From contig CALXLE010000099.1 in NCBI GenBank assembly GCA_944389115.1, forward strand, positions 1 to 64,000: DNA of 64,000 nucleotides. The letters run 5' to 3'. The DNA is from an uncultured Spirochaetaceae bacterium (GTDB lineage Bacteria; Spirochaetota; Spirochaetia; Sphaerochaetales; Sphaerochaetaceae). Every line of letters begins with the position of its first letter. Within the stretch, counting starts at the first letter, position 1. Made by a program: the position numbers and the translations under genes. Positions 53,477-63,002 of this stretch are shown here, piece after piece. The notes below the pieces were generated by a model. That model was not told where the DNA came from. It ran no database searches and saw only the letters and a list, made by a program, of their open reading frames with translations.

Positions 53477-56281
53477 TTAACCCAGATACCTCCTGAGGAA
53501 ATGTCCTGTATAGCTTTCAGGAACCCTGGAGATATCCTCAGGTGTCCCTTCCGCGACCAGATAACCGCCATCATCCCCGCCTTCCGGCCCGAGGTCGATT
53601 ATCCAGTCTGCTGATTTTATCACATCGAGGTTATGCTCGATGAGGATAACGCTGTTGCCCTGATCGACAAGCTTCTCAAGGACCTCCAGAAGCTTCTTCA
53701 CATCTGCGAAATGAAGACCTGTGGTAGGCTCATCAAGCACATAGAGTGTCTTTCCTGTCTGTATCTTAGAGAGTTCCAGAGAGAGCTTCACGCGCTGTGC
53801 CTCGCCCCCTGAAAGCGTGAGAGCACTCTGTCCGAGGCGGACATAGTCAAGACCGACCGCCATAAGCGTCTCAAGCTTTCTCCTGATCTTAGGATGGGCA
53901 GAGAAGAAGCTATAGGCCTCCGCTACGGTCATATCAAGCACATCCGCGATATTCTTCCCTTTATATGTGACGGCAAGCGTCTCCTTGTTGTACCGCCTAC
54001 CCTCGCAGACATCGCACTTCACATAGACATCAGGCAAAAAGTGCATCTCGATCTTCAGCTGTCCATCTCCGGAGCAGTTCTCACACCTTCCACCTGGCAC
54101 ATTGAATGAGAATCTCCCTGCACTGTATCCCCTGGCTTTCGCCTCAGGCATCGATGCATAGAGCTCACGGATCGGAGTAAAGAGATCCACATAGGTCGCA
54201 GGATTGGATCTCGGTGTACGCCCGATCGGAGACTGGTCTATGGATATGATCTTGTCGATATATTCCGTTCCAGACAGCTCGCTGTAGCCGGAGAACGTAT
54301 CCCTCTTCTTCTGCAGCCTTCCTTCAGCAGCTGGAAGCAGTATCTCATTGAGAAACGTGGACTTTCCGGAGCCAGAGACGCCTGTTATCACAACGAACTC
54401 ACCGAGAGGTATATCCACATCGATATTCTTAAGGTTGTTTCTGGAACAGCCCTTAACAATGATGTGATGCCCATTGCCCTTCCGCCTCTGTGGCACAGGT
54501 ATCGTCATTGCTCCTGAAAGGAACTGGCCTGTAATGGAGTCAGGATTCACCTCGATCTCCCTCGGAGTTCCCTCCGCAATCACCTTTCCTCCCCTCTCAC
54601 CAGCTCCGGGGCCGAGATCGACAACATAGTCTGCAGCCCTTATCGTATCCTCATCATGCTCCACGACGATAACTGTATTACCGAGATCACGGAGGTGCTT
54701 GAGCGTATCTATAAGCTTCTGATTGTCGCGCTGATGCAGTCCGATAGAAGGCTCATCAAGGACATACAGCACTCCTGAGAGCGCGGAGCCTATCTGTGTT
54801 GCAAGCCTGATTCTCTGCGCCTCACCGCCGGAGAGGGTCGCAGCGCCACGGTGCAGCGTAAGATATCCGAGCCCTACATCTTCAAGGAAATGGAGCCTTG
54901 CATTGATCTCCTTGAGTATCTCTGAGGATATGGCCTTCTCCGTATCCGTCAGCTGAAGAGACTGGAAGAAGCGTATCGTATTCGAAACGCTCAGCTTTGT
55001 AGCATCGATGATGTTCCTGCCTCCGATATACACGGAGAGAGCCTCCTTGCGCAGCCTGTCGCCATGGCATACAGGACATGTAACTTCTTCCCTGAATGAA
55101 TCAAGCCACATCCTTATATTCATCGACTGTGTCTCGTAATAGCGCCTCTCAAGCTCTGTGATGATGCCTTTGAACTCTGTGGTCTTCTTGGAAGATGTTC
55201 CCTGATACGTATAGCTCAGGCGGTCGCTGCTTCCATAGAGAAGAGCATCGATGAAGCCTTCCGGAAGCTGATCCATAGGAGTGTCCATGGAGCAGCCATA
55301 GTGCTTATACAGCGCCTCGATCCCGGCCCTGTAGAAATTAGCATCGGGCCTGTGCGTCCTTATCGCCCCCTGGTTATACGAAAGGGAGCGGTCGGGGATT
55401 ATCTTATCCGGATCGAACTCCTTCCTGAATCCAAGGCCATTGCACTCAGGACATGCGCCGAACGGTGAATTGAATGAGAAGAAGCGCGGCTCAATTTCAG
55501 GAATCGTTATACCGCAGTCAGGACAGCTGTTCTTCTCACTGTAGAGCTCGGTTGTACCCTCGTCGACATACTCGACCTCGCATAGCCCTGCGGAAAGCTC
55601 CGCACACTTCTCTATTGCATCGGAAATTCTCGTTCTTGCATCTTTTGTATTCTTCACCCTATCAACGAGAATCGAGATATTATGCTTGATCTTCTTCTCG
55701 AGCTGCGGAATGCCCTCGTCGAGGGAATAGACCTTGCCATCAATCTCGGCCTTGAGGTATCCGAGGCGGAGCGAATCCTCCAGGACAGCCCTGAATTCGC
55801 CCTTCTTTCCCCGTGCGACGGGAGCAAGTATCATAAGCTTTCCACCCTCGGGATGGGAGAAGATGAGATCTATGATCTGGTCAACGGACATCTCCGTTAT
55901 CTCACGCCCGCACTTTGGGCAGTGCCTATGGCCGATCCTTGCCCAGAGCAGACGGTAGTAGTCATATATCTCAGTCACGGTACCGACCGTTGATCTCGGA
56001 TTCCTGTTCGTTGATTTCTGCTCGATTGATATCGCAGGGGAAAGACCTTCTATAGAATCAACATCGGGCTTCTCCATGCGTCCGAGGAACATGCGTGCAT
56101 AGCTTGAAAGCGATTCGATATACCTTCTCTGGCCCTCTGCGAAGATCGTATCGAAAGCGAGAGAGCTTTTGCCCGAACCTGACAGCCCTGAAATGACAAC
56201 AAGAGAATCCTTCGGCAGATCCAGGTCAATATTCCTGAGGTTATGTTCCCTGGCTCCGCGTATAACAAGTCTATCATTCAT
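53477..56281 (-). CDS. uvrA: Excinuclease ABC subunit A
   Basis: 934 aa, the normal size, from ATG 56281 overlapping the ispG end (ATGAATGA). It has two ABC modules: Walker A GLSGSGKSSLAF near residue 33 and GVSGSGKSTFLN near 640. ABC signatures TLSGGEAQRIRLA and TLSGGEAQRVKLS are present. Zinc-binding cysteine pairs include CPDCG, CPECN and the C-terminal CENCSGDGQ...CDVCEGRR. It recognises bulky DNA lesions as part of UvrABC. Partner genes are not in the window. Confidence 0.98.
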   Translation of the reverse strand: MNDRLVIRGAREHNLRNIDLDLPKDSLVVISGLSGSGKSSLAFDTIFAEGQRRYIESLSSYARMFLGRMEKPDVDSIEGLSPAISIEQKSTNRNPRSTVGTVTEIYDYYRLLWARIGHRHCPKCGREITEMSVDQIIDLIFSHPEGGKLMILAPVARGKKGEFRAVLEDSLRLGYLKAEIDGKVYSLDEGIPQLEKKIKHNISILVDRVKNTKDARTRISDAIEKCAELSAGLCEVEYVDEGTTELYSEKNSCPDCGITIPEIEPRFFSFNSPFGACPECNGLGFRKEFDPDKIIPDRSLSYNQGAIRTHRPDANFYRAGIEALYKHYGCSMDTPMDQLPEGFIDALLYGSSDRLSYTYQGTSSKKTTEFKGIITELERRYYETQSMNIRMWLDSFREEVTCPVCHGDRLRKEALSVYIGGRNIIDATKLSVSNTIRFFQSLQLTDTEKAISSEILKEINARLHFLEDVGLGYLTLHRGAATLSGGEAQRIRLATQIGSALSGVLYVLDEPSIGLHQRDNQKLIDTLKHLRDLGNTVIVVEHDEDTIRAADYVVDLGPGAGERGGKVIAEGTPREIEVNPDSITGQFLSGAMTIPVPQRRKGNGHHIIVKGCSRNNLKNIDVDIPLGEFVVITGVSGSGKSTFLNEILLPAAEGRLQKKRDTFSGYSELSGTEYIDKIISIDQSPIGRTPRSNPATYVDLFTPIRELYASMPEAKARGYSAGRFSFNVPGGRCENCSGDGQLKIEMHFLPDVYVKCDVCEGRRYNKETLAVTYKGKNIADVLDMTVAEAYSFFSAHPKIRRKLETLMAVGLDYVRLGQSALTLSGGEAQRVKLSLELSKIQTGKTLYVLDEPTTGLHFADVKKLLEVLEKLVDQGNSVILIEHNLDVIKSADWIIDLGPEGGDDGGYLVAEGTPEDISRVPESYTGHFLRRYLG

Positions 56282-57308
56282 CGTCAATCACCTCGAAAAG
56301 CGCAGATGCGGCATCCTCTGCTGATGTCTTCATCACGAGAGAACCTTTTCTGTAGATATATACCTTGTCACCATACCCTGTAATGGCATAGTCTGCATAG
56401 CCTGCCTCACCAGGTCCGTTCACAAGACAGCCCATTATAGCAACAGTTATGTTCTTATCAAGGGCAAGAAGCCGTCCTCTGTTCTCCCTTAGAAATCCCA
56501 TCGTGTCGAATGTATGCCTGCCGCATCTCGGGCAGGAGACGATCCTGACGCCCTTCTCTGAAAGGCCTGTAACACGCAATAGCTCAGCCGCAGCAGCGAC
56601 CTCGTCCTCAATCGATCCCGTCATGGATATCCTTATCGTATCTCCGATGCCTGACGAGAGGAGGCGTCCGAGAGCCCAGGTTGAGCGCACTGCTGATATA
56701 ACGCTGTCACCAGCTTCCGTCACACCTATATGCTGCGGATATCCCGATTTCCCTGCAAAGAGCCTCGCGGCCTCTGCCGTCTCGTCGCCATCGGAGGACT
56801 TCAGTGAGACGACTGTGTTATCGAAGCCCATGCTCTCGAAGAGATCTATGTAGCCAAGGGCGCTCGATACCATCCGGGAGGGAATGCCTCCTTCCCCTGA
56901 AGGCAGAGAACCGGAATTCAGACCTATGCGTATGGCAGTCCCATGATCCAAAGCTGCCTTCACAATCTCCCTGGTCTTCCACTCAGCCCCTATATTCCCT
57001 GGATTGATCCTTATCTTATCAGCACCGGACTCTATCGCAAGTATAGCCATGCGATAGTCGAAGTGGATATCAGCAACAACGGGTATTGGGCTTCGGGATG
57101 CTATCTCCGAGAAGAAAGGAGCGTCGTTCTTCGATGCGAATGAGAATCTTATGAGATCGCACCCCATAGAAGAAAGAGAAGCTATGCGGCGGAGTATGTC
57201 ATCGACACTCTCCACGCCGAAAGGCCTGTCATACATTGTCTGGATGCGCACAGGAGCCTTACCCCCGATCTCCATCCCTCTTACATGAGCGCTTCTGGAC
57301 GAGAACAT
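56274..57308 (-). CDS. ispG: 4-hydroxy-3-methylbut-2-enyl diphosphate synthase (IspG/GcpE)
   Basis: 344 aa. It catalyses the reductive ring-opening step of the MEP isoprenoid pathway, using a 4Fe-4S cluster. Cluster cysteines lie in RIVSCPRCGRHTFDT and GCLVNGPGEAGYADYA. The N-terminal TIM-barrel motifs RIQTMYDRP, DLIRFSF and VVADIHFDYRMA are typical. The start ATG sits directly behind the stop of the small upstream gene; a later ATG (residue 12) is possible. Confidence 0.96.
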   Translation of the reverse strand: MFSSRSAHVRGMEIGGKAPVRIQTMYDRPFGVESVDDILRRIASLSSMGCDLIRFSFASKNDAPFFSEIASRSPIPVVADIHFDYRMAILAIESGADKIRINPGNIGAEWKTREIVKAALDHGTAIRIGLNSGSLPSGEGGIPSRMVSSALGYIDLFESMGFDNTVVSLKSSDGDETAEAARLFAGKSGYPQHIGVTEAGDSVISAVRSTWALGRLLSSGIGDTIRISMTGSIEDEVAAAAELLRVTGLSEKGVRIVSCPRCGRHTFDTMGFLRENRGRLLALDKNITVAIMGCLVNGPGEAGYADYAITGYGDKVYIYRKGSLVMKTSAEDAASALFEVIDDE

Positions 57309-57620
57309 CTACTCCACCCTATACATGCGTACCGATGCACCAGCCGTCCTGGCAATGAACGGCTCTCCCGGAAGGAAAAGCACAAAGCTACCCTCTCCTG
57401 CAGTAACAGCAGCGAGCGGCTCCCTTGAATCAGGGGTTTCCCTCCAGGATGTGCTGAAGACTGCAGAGCCCCTGTCAACGATGAAAAGCACGGTATGCTT
57501 CCTGTCCACGATGTATCCATCCGATGGAGCTATCGCATCAGGCTCCATACCGGCATATCCTTCCAGCCCTTCAGATAGCGTCCTATAGAGATGAAGAGCC
57601 TCTAGCTTGTCACTGACCAT
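57309..57620 (-). CDS. Small unknown protein (103 aa), weakly YhcH/YiaL-like
   Basis: The C-terminal half has the beta-rich spacing LAAVTAGEGSFVLFLPGEPFIA that recalls the cupin-like YhcH/YjgK/YiaL family (xxPGxFxIFxPxxxH), but the histidine expected there is missing. The match is weak. It ends one base before ispG and may be co-transcribed with it. Confidence 0.45.
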   Translation of the reverse strand: MVSDKLEALHLYRTLSEGLEGYAGMEPDAIAPSDGYIVDRKHTVLFIVDRGSAVFSTSWRETPDSREPLAAVTAGEGSFVLFLPGEPFIARTAGASVRMYRVE

Positions 57621-57659
57621 ATACAGAGGATTATAGCGGAAAACGGCCCTGAATGATAA

Positions 57660-58148
57660 TCATCTGCCCATATAGGACTGAAGATCCTCGAACCACATTC
57701 CCATCCACCGCGCTATCCTGCGGGGAGTCGCTATCTCAGGGAATTCAACGACCATCAGCCCCTCTTCCGGGAAGCTGTATTTTATGCCGGCGCTTGCAAG
57801 TCCGTACTTTGAGTCCTCCTTGCTGAAGAATCCCGAGACATACTCATTTGTGATAGGTTCGGAATAGCTGATTCTGACCGATGTTCCTTCGACCTCTGCC
57901 CTGAAGAGATTGTCCCTGACCATGAAGCTCTCTTCGGTGATTGCCTCAGCTTCCTCTTCCTGATCCTGATAGACTACGCCCTCAGTATAATCAGCAGGCT
58001 CTACCTTCCCAGCAATGATATCAGAGCTATGGACTGTCGTGGCAGAGCTATCAATTCCGGCATCCCCATGCGGTCCAGAGACTGCGATGAGAATAGCCAG
58101 GAGAGCTGCAATGATCACAACAACAATCAGAATCTTCCGAGGAGTCAT
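57660..58148 (-). CDS. Membrane-anchored protein of unknown function (162 aa)
   Basis: One N-terminal membrane helix (about residues 5-25), an acidic linker and a small periplasmic beta-rich domain (SVRISYSEPITNEYVSGFF). No family is recognised. It stands alone between the methyltransferase and the 103-aa gene. Confidence 0.6.
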   Translation of the reverse strand: MTPRKILIVVVIIAALLAILIAVSGPHGDAGIDSSATTVHSSDIIAGKVEPADYTEGVVYQDQEEEAEAITEESFMVRDNLFRAEVEGTSVRISYSEPITNEYVSGFFSKEDSKYGLASAGIKYSFPEEGLMVVEFPEIATPRRIARWMGMWFEDLQSYMGR

Positions 58149-58210
58149 ATTACTATTCTCTGCTAAGATTGGCTAAATTCATATCCCGGAAAACGGGAAA
58201 ATCCAGAATT

Positions 58211-58942
58211 TCATTCCTTAATTGCGGAGAAGATTATCATCATGGGCCTTCTCATCTCATCCTTCATGCCATCCAGTTCCATCATGGATTCTGGAGGCTG
58301 TGGCTCCGAGATATCCAGTATGCGGAAGCCTGCTGAGAGCAATGAGCGCACATATGTCGTCAGCGTTCTGTGGTATTTCACAACATGCTGGCCAAGGAAG
58401 ACTGCATCCCTCCTGCCTTCATAGAAGTAGTTATCGACCGGGAAGTGCCTTATGACCCCATCCTCTCCATAGCACCAGTCCTGTGAACCTTCTGCAGTGA
58501 ATACCGGATGCTCTGCGGAGAATACAAAGGCCCCGCCAGGACGCAGCCATTGATGGATCTTCCTTGCTATTGATGGAAAATCGCTGATGTAATGGAATGC
58601 TAGGGAGCTTATCACAACATCGAAGGAGCTGTCGGGAAGCTCAAGATCCTCCATAGCAATTCTGCGATACTCTATTGCACTGTTGCTGTTGATCTCCATT
58701 GCTCTCTCAAGCATCCTGCTTGAAATGTCGGTTGCAAGCACGTATTCAGCTCCATGCTGGACGGCATATGCATCGTGCCAGCCATATCCGCATCCGAGAT
58801 CAAGAACCCGCTTTCCGGAGAAGTCCGGAAGATGCCTCTCAAGCTCGGGCCATTCCCCTGCTCCCTCCAGTCCTTTCTCAGAGCGCATCATCCGGCTGTA
58901 TGTCAGAAAGAACTCCTTGTCGTCGTATCTGTTCTCCTTCAT
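58211..58942 (-). CDS. Class I SAM-dependent methyltransferase
   Basis: 243 aa. Motif I is RVLDLGCGYGWHDAYAVQHG, then LATDISSRMLERA, VISSLAFHYISDF and LRPGGAFVFSAEHP. This is a small-molecule methyltransferase (Methyltransf_11/UbiE type); the substrate is unknown. Its start overlaps the stop of the ZIP gene (ATGA), so the two are coupled. Confidence 0.88.
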   Translation of the reverse strand: MKENRYDDKEFFLTYSRMMRSEKGLEGAGEWPELERHLPDFSGKRVLDLGCGYGWHDAYAVQHGAEYVLATDISSRMLERAMEINSNSAIEYRRIAMEDLELPDSSFDVVISSLAFHYISDFPSIARKIHQWLRPGGAFVFSAEHPVFTAEGSQDWCYGEDGVIRHFPVDNYFYEGRRDAVFLGQHVVKYHRTLTTYVRSLLSAGFRILDISEPQPPESMMELDGMKDEMRRPMMIIFSAIKE

Positions 58943-59697
58943 GCAAATACCCCATCAAGAAGCATCATCGCGGCAAATCCAAGCGCTGCGCCTATCGTAC
59001 CCAGATTAGAGTGCTCTCCCTCCGATGCCTCAGGGATCAGCTCCTCCACTACGACATAGAACATGGCTCCTGCCGCGAAAGAAAGGAAGAGCGGGAGAAT
59101 AGCGCCAGCGAATCCAACGAAGATGAAAGCAAGCACTGCCCCAGCAGGCTCTACAGCTCCTGAAATGACACCTTGGATGAATGCAGAGCCCCTGCTCTTT
59201 CCTTCCCTGTACAGAGGGAATGATACGACCATCCCCTCTGGAAAGTTCTGGAGCGCTATACCGAGGGAGAGAGCAAGTGCGGACGCATATGTCATCGTTC
59301 CGCCGGAAGCTGCAGTGACAGCTGCACCCGCTCCTACGGCCATGCCCTCCGGGATATTGTGGATTGTCACCGAAAGCATGAGAAGCGCTGAGCGTGAAAG
59401 CGATGAAGGTCTTCCCTCCGGATCTGAAGCAAGGGCATGCAGATGCGGCGTCAGGTAATCGATGAAGAGCAGGAAGGCTATACCCAGAAGGAAGCCTGAT
59501 GCTGCCGTATAGTACGAAGAGGACTCTATCGCAGGAAGAAGAAGCGACCAGACAGAGGCTGCAATCATAACGCCTGAGGCAAAGCCCAGCACAGCCTTCT
59601 CCGTCCTCTTGCCTAGCCCGTTCTTAAGGAACAGGACCCCTGATGCACCAAGCGCGGTGCCTATGAATGGTATTATGAAGAGCAATGCAATCTGCAT
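58939..59697 (-). CDS. ZIP family divalent metal transporter
   Basis: 252 aa from ATG 59697, chosen because the chain then begins directly with a membrane helix; an ATG 24 bases earlier would add MYMYYHGC. Eight membrane helices are visible. Helix IV carries the ZIP motif TIHNIPEGMAVG and helix V LQNFPEGMVVSFPLY, both metal-binding. ZIP proteins import Zn2+, Fe2+ or Mn2+. It is coupled to the methyltransferase. Confidence 0.9.
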   Translation of the reverse strand: MQIALLFIIPFIGTALGASGVLFLKNGLGKRTEKAVLGFASGVMIAASVWSLLLPAIESSSYYTAASGFLLGIAFLLFIDYLTPHLHALASDPEGRPSSLSRSALLMLSVTIHNIPEGMAVGAGAAVTAASGGTMTYASALALSLGIALQNFPEGMVVSFPLYREGKSRGSAFIQGVISGAVEPAGAVLAFIFVGFAGAILPLFLSFAAGAMFYVVVEELIPEASEGEHSNLGTIGAALGFAAMMLLDGVFA

Positions 59698-59749
59698 ACA
59701 TCCATGATAGTACATGTACAATGATATTCCAAATGGCTAGAATCGGGCT
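59698..59749. promoter_or_regulatory. Divergent promoter region of ZIP and patatin genes, with palindrome
   Basis: On the minus strand TTGGAA, 17 bases, TATCAT precede the ZIP start. The spacer contains the perfect palindrome GTACATGTAC (59710-59719). With this -10 the transcript would start at or within a few bases of the ATG. On the plus strand TAGAAT lies just before the patatin ATG. Confidence 0.5.
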
Positions 59750-60595
59750 ATGAGAACTGCGCTTATCGACGTCGGCGGCGGGATGAGGGCCGTTTACGGC
59801 GCTGGGATATATGACTATCTGATGGACAATGATCTCTATCCGATAGATCTTGGCATCGGTGTATCCGCTGGAGCTGCGGATCTCGCCACGTACTTTGCCA
59901 GGCAGAGGGGAAGGGTTCTGAGGTACTTCACTGTCTATCCAAAACGCAGGCAGTATATGGGACTCTGGCCATTTCTGACGCGCGGTACGTTCATGAATCT
60001 AAAATACATCTATGAGGACCTCTCCCTGCCTGGATGCGAGGATCCATTTGATGCAGAGACATTCCTCCGCTCTTCTTCCGATATGGTCTTTGTAGCGACG
60101 AATGCCCATACGGGGAAGCCGGAATATCTTGAAAAGAGCTCAATAAAGATCGGCAATCTGACGGTACTTGAGGCGACAGCGGCCCTACCCGTGGCATGTA
60201 AGCCGATAGAGTTCAACGGAAAGCTTTATTACGATGGAGGCATCTCGGATCCGATACCATATGAAAAGGCATTCAGCATGGGAGCTGACAAGGTCATCGT
60301 AATACTCACGAAGCCAAGAGATTTCGTCAGGGATCCTGAGAAGGATAGATGGATCGGTAATACGCTTTCCAGGCGTTACCCGGAAGCGGGGAAAGCTATG
60401 CTGATGAGGGCTGAGACATACAACAGCCAGATCAGGGGCATGGAAAGATATGAGAAGGAGGGAAAGCTCCTTGTGATAGCCCCTGATGACACCTGCGGCG
60501 TCACTACGCTGAAGCATAAGGATGAGGATATAATGAGGCTGTACGATAAGGGATACAAGGATGCGGAGAAGATTATTCCGTTCCTTGGAATCTGA
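59750..60595 (+). CDS. Patatin-like phospholipase family protein
   Basis: 281 aa. The glycine-rich oxyanion loop DVGGGMRAVYGAG, the nucleophile elbow GVSAGA (Ser39) and the catalytic aspartate in YYDGGISDPIPYEKAF are all present. Such proteins are lipid acyl hydrolases; no signal peptide is seen, so it acts in the cytoplasm or at the membrane. It is a single gene closed by a terminator. Confidence 0.92.
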   Translation: MRTALIDVGGGMRAVYGAGIYDYLMDNDLYPIDLGIGVSAGAADLATYFARQRGRVLRYFTVYPKRRQYMGLWPFLTRGTFMNLKYIYEDLSLPGCEDPFDAETFLRSSSDMVFVATNAHTGKPEYLEKSSIKIGNLTVLEATAALPVACKPIEFNGKLYYDGGISDPIPYEKAFSMGADKVIVILTKPRDFVRDPEKDRWIGNTLSRRYPEAGKAMLMRAETYNSQIRGMERYEKEGKLLVIAPDDTCGVTTLKHKDEDIMRLYDKGYKDAEKIIPFLGI

Positions 60596-60608
60596 AGAAA
60601 GAGAAAAA

Positions 60609-60645
60609 AAGAGCAGAGCCCGGAAGTGTAATGAGCTCTGCTCTT
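60609..60645. terminator. Bidirectional terminator after patatin and V-ATPase operon
   Basis: AAGAGCAGAGC (60609-60619) pairs with GCTCTGCTCTT (60635-60645), then ATTGTTT; on the other strand a T-rich run follows. Eleven perfect pairs between convergent genes. Confidence 0.85.
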
Positions 60646-60699
60646 ATTGTTTCCCGCATCCCCTGCCCCGATATCCAGAGCAGGATACGCGTTCCTATA

Positions 60700-61137
60700 T
60701 CAGCCGAGAAGCAGGAGACAGAAGACGAGTGTGAAGAGAGCGACTGTCTCGGTGATACCGATAACGATGAAGTAGTTAGCCGTTCCCTTTCCAGTCTCAG
60801 CGAGTGCATCGGACGATGCTGCTGCGACCTTGCCCTGCATCCATGCGGAAAGACCGATTGCGAGTCCGCCGAAGACACCGGCTCCAAGGCAGAGCAGGTA
60901 TGATGCGCCGCCGTCAAATGCTGATCTGATGAAGTTCATAAGCAGGAAGCCGTAGATTGTCTGTGTAAGAGGAGCTCCTGCGAATGCGACCATGATGAAT
61001 GGAGCGGGCTTTCCCGCAGCATAGCATTTCTTCCAGCCGCCGACTGCGCTCTGACCAGCGCATCCTGTTCCGAGTCCTGATCCAAGTGCAGATAAGCAGA
61101 GTGCACATGCCATTCCGAGATAAGCAAGATTTTCCAT
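60700..61137 (-). CDS. atpK: V-type ATPase subunit K (proteolipid c-ring)
   Basis: 145 aa, double-hairpin V-type size (four membrane helices). It contains ALGSGLGTGCAGQSAVG and LCLGAGVFGGLAIGLSAW, with the ion-binding carboxylate in VIGITETVALFTLVF. The ring carries H+ or Na+ across the membrane. The second-helix pair is well conserved, so it is functional. Confidence 0.93.
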   Translation of the reverse strand: MENLAYLGMACALCLSALGSGLGTGCAGQSAVGGWKKCYAAGKPAPFIMVAFAGAPLTQTIYGFLLMNFIRSAFDGGASYLLCLGAGVFGGLAIGLSAWMQGKVAAASSDALAETGKGTANYFIVIGITETVALFTLVFCLLLLG

Positions 61138-61147
61138 ATCCTTCTCC

Positions 61148-63001
61148 TTAGCTATTGCTAGCAGATTTATCCTGAACCGTCTTTCTGAACGGCTCGTAAT
61201 TGTATCCGGCCCACTCCATTCCGAGAGCTCCGGAGAATTCCAGAAGATTGAGTCTTACACCATGCACGACGACGGAGAGAAGACCCATCACAAGATTGAG
61301 CACATGGCCAAGCACTATCACAGCAATGCCGATGACAAGCATTGGACCATGCATCATCCCATCGCCCATGTTGTTGAACGACTGAGCGATTGCAAGCGAT
61401 GCCATACCGACAGCGAAGAGCCTTATATAGCTCATCAGATTCGAGAAGCATGAAATCGTATCAAGGAAGGTCGTAAAGAAGCCCGCAAGCCCCTGCTTCA
61501 GGCCTGTTCCGAACGGAATGCCAGGACCTTGCGCAGAGAATACGCAGACAAGAACGAATCCAAGACCGACTCCTCCCGCGATGAACGGTATCGAGCATGG
61601 CTCACCAATGACAAGATTCAGCGCAAGGAAGTACAGCAGGATGACATCGATCAGCCATCCCAGCTCGGACAGGAGCGATATATCCTTATCCTTCGCTTTC
61701 CTGATTATATTGATTATCCTTCCAAGCGATAGCTGCACTGCACCGAGTATGAAGCAGAACTTCATCAGCATGTTCTGCGTATACGTCGCATCCAGTCCAA
61801 AGACCTCGGGATAGTTGGCAATGCTCGGTATAACGAGCTTCTGGAGGAACGGAACCTTGTATAGGATAGATTCCGATCCGAACCATGTCCCAGTGACGGC
61901 ACCCCACACAACAGTCGCAGCACCTACCACATATATGAGAATATTCAGGTCCGAGCACTTCTTCGCCTTATGCTGCATAAAGAGCCCGATAAGGATGAAT
62001 ATGATACCGTAGCCCGCATCGCCTATGATCATTGCAAAGAACAGCGAGAAGAATACCAGGAAGTACGATGAGATATCATACTCACGGTATCCAGGCACCG
62101 TCCCAAGGATATCAAATACAGGCTTTACGATCCTTACGAAGCCCTTGTAATTGATCTTCGTAGGAGGATTGTCATCATCGTCGGGATCGGAGAGCATATA
62201 GGCAAGGGAATGCTTCTTAGCATATGCCTTGAATGCATCCTCATCTTCCTCTGGGATGTACCCAGTGAGGTAGATGATATCATCCCCTTCAACGCTCTCG
62301 GAGACACGCTCGAATGTTATCGCTTCATCCTTTCTCTTCAGGAATGCTTCATAGGAAGGCACATAGGCAGCTGCCTCACTGATTTTAGAGGCAATCTCCT
62401 TCAGCCTGCTCTCCCCTTCGAGGATCTCCTTGTCAATCTGTGCAAGGGATTTCCTCGGAAGCCTGAACTCGGAGAACGCTGATCCCTCGGGAATCATTCC
62501 GGAAACAAGCGCAATGGCAATGCCTTTGCCATTGTATGCAACAGGAATGAACCTGCAGTCAGGATCGCTCCGGAGAATCTCAGCATCCTTCGCATTCCCC
62601 GTGTAAATATGGATGTCGATACCTTCAGAAGCGAGGGATGCTAGCTCATCGGGGTTGAAGTCCCCGAACGGCGAGATCCTCTCACGCTCATTCCTGAGAG
62701 CAATGAGGGAACCATTGAGGCTATCCTCTTCAGCAAGAAGGGATATAAGAGAGCCATGGACTGAAGCGAACTCCTCACCGGAGACCGCCTTCCCAGCCTT
62801 GACCTTCTTTCCCCCGCGCTCCTTCAGAACCTGAAGCACATGATCGTATTCGCTCCTCTCCTTCTCCAGGGCATCGAGACTCTGGGATTTGGAGATCATG
62901 TCAGTGATATGCATCACACCTAGATCGCGGAGCGAGACCAAAAGCTCATCCTTCTGGCTTCTGGAGGCTGCAATGACCGTTTTCTTCATCTTAGCTATCA
63001 T
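61148..63001 (-). CDS. atpI: V-type ATPase subunit I (a-subunit stator)
   Basis: 617 aa. A long cytoplasmic coiled-coil half (residues 1-300) is followed by about seven membrane helices (for example FFSLFFAMIIGDAGYGIIFI, CFSNLMSYIRLFAVGMASLA, VLGHVLNLVMGLLSVVVHGV). The conserved basic residue for ion passage is in SYIRLFAVGMA. It is followed ten bases later by subunit K, the usual order in spirochaete V-ATPase operons. Confidence 0.95.
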   Translation of the reverse strand: MIAKMKKTVIAASRSQKDELLVSLRDLGVMHITDMISKSQSLDALEKERSEYDHVLQVLKERGGKKVKAGKAVSGEEFASVHGSLISLLAEEDSLNGSLIALRNERERISPFGDFNPDELASLASEGIDIHIYTGNAKDAEILRSDPDCRFIPVAYNGKGIAIALVSGMIPEGSAFSEFRLPRKSLAQIDKEILEGESRLKEIASKISEAAAYVPSYEAFLKRKDEAITFERVSESVEGDDIIYLTGYIPEEDEDAFKAYAKKHSLAYMLSDPDDDDNPPTKINYKGFVRIVKPVFDILGTVPGYREYDISSYFLVFFSLFFAMIIGDAGYGIIFILIGLFMQHKAKKCSDLNILIYVVGAATVVWGAVTGTWFGSESILYKVPFLQKLVIPSIANYPEVFGLDATYTQNMLMKFCFILGAVQLSLGRIINIIRKAKDKDISLLSELGWLIDVILLYFLALNLVIGEPCSIPFIAGGVGLGFVLVCVFSAQGPGIPFGTGLKQGLAGFFTTFLDTISCFSNLMSYIRLFAVGMASLAIAQSFNNMGDGMMHGPMLVIGIAVIVLGHVLNLVMGLLSVVVHGVRLNLLEFSGALGMEWAGYNYEPFRKTVQDKSASNS

Positions 63002-63002
63002 A

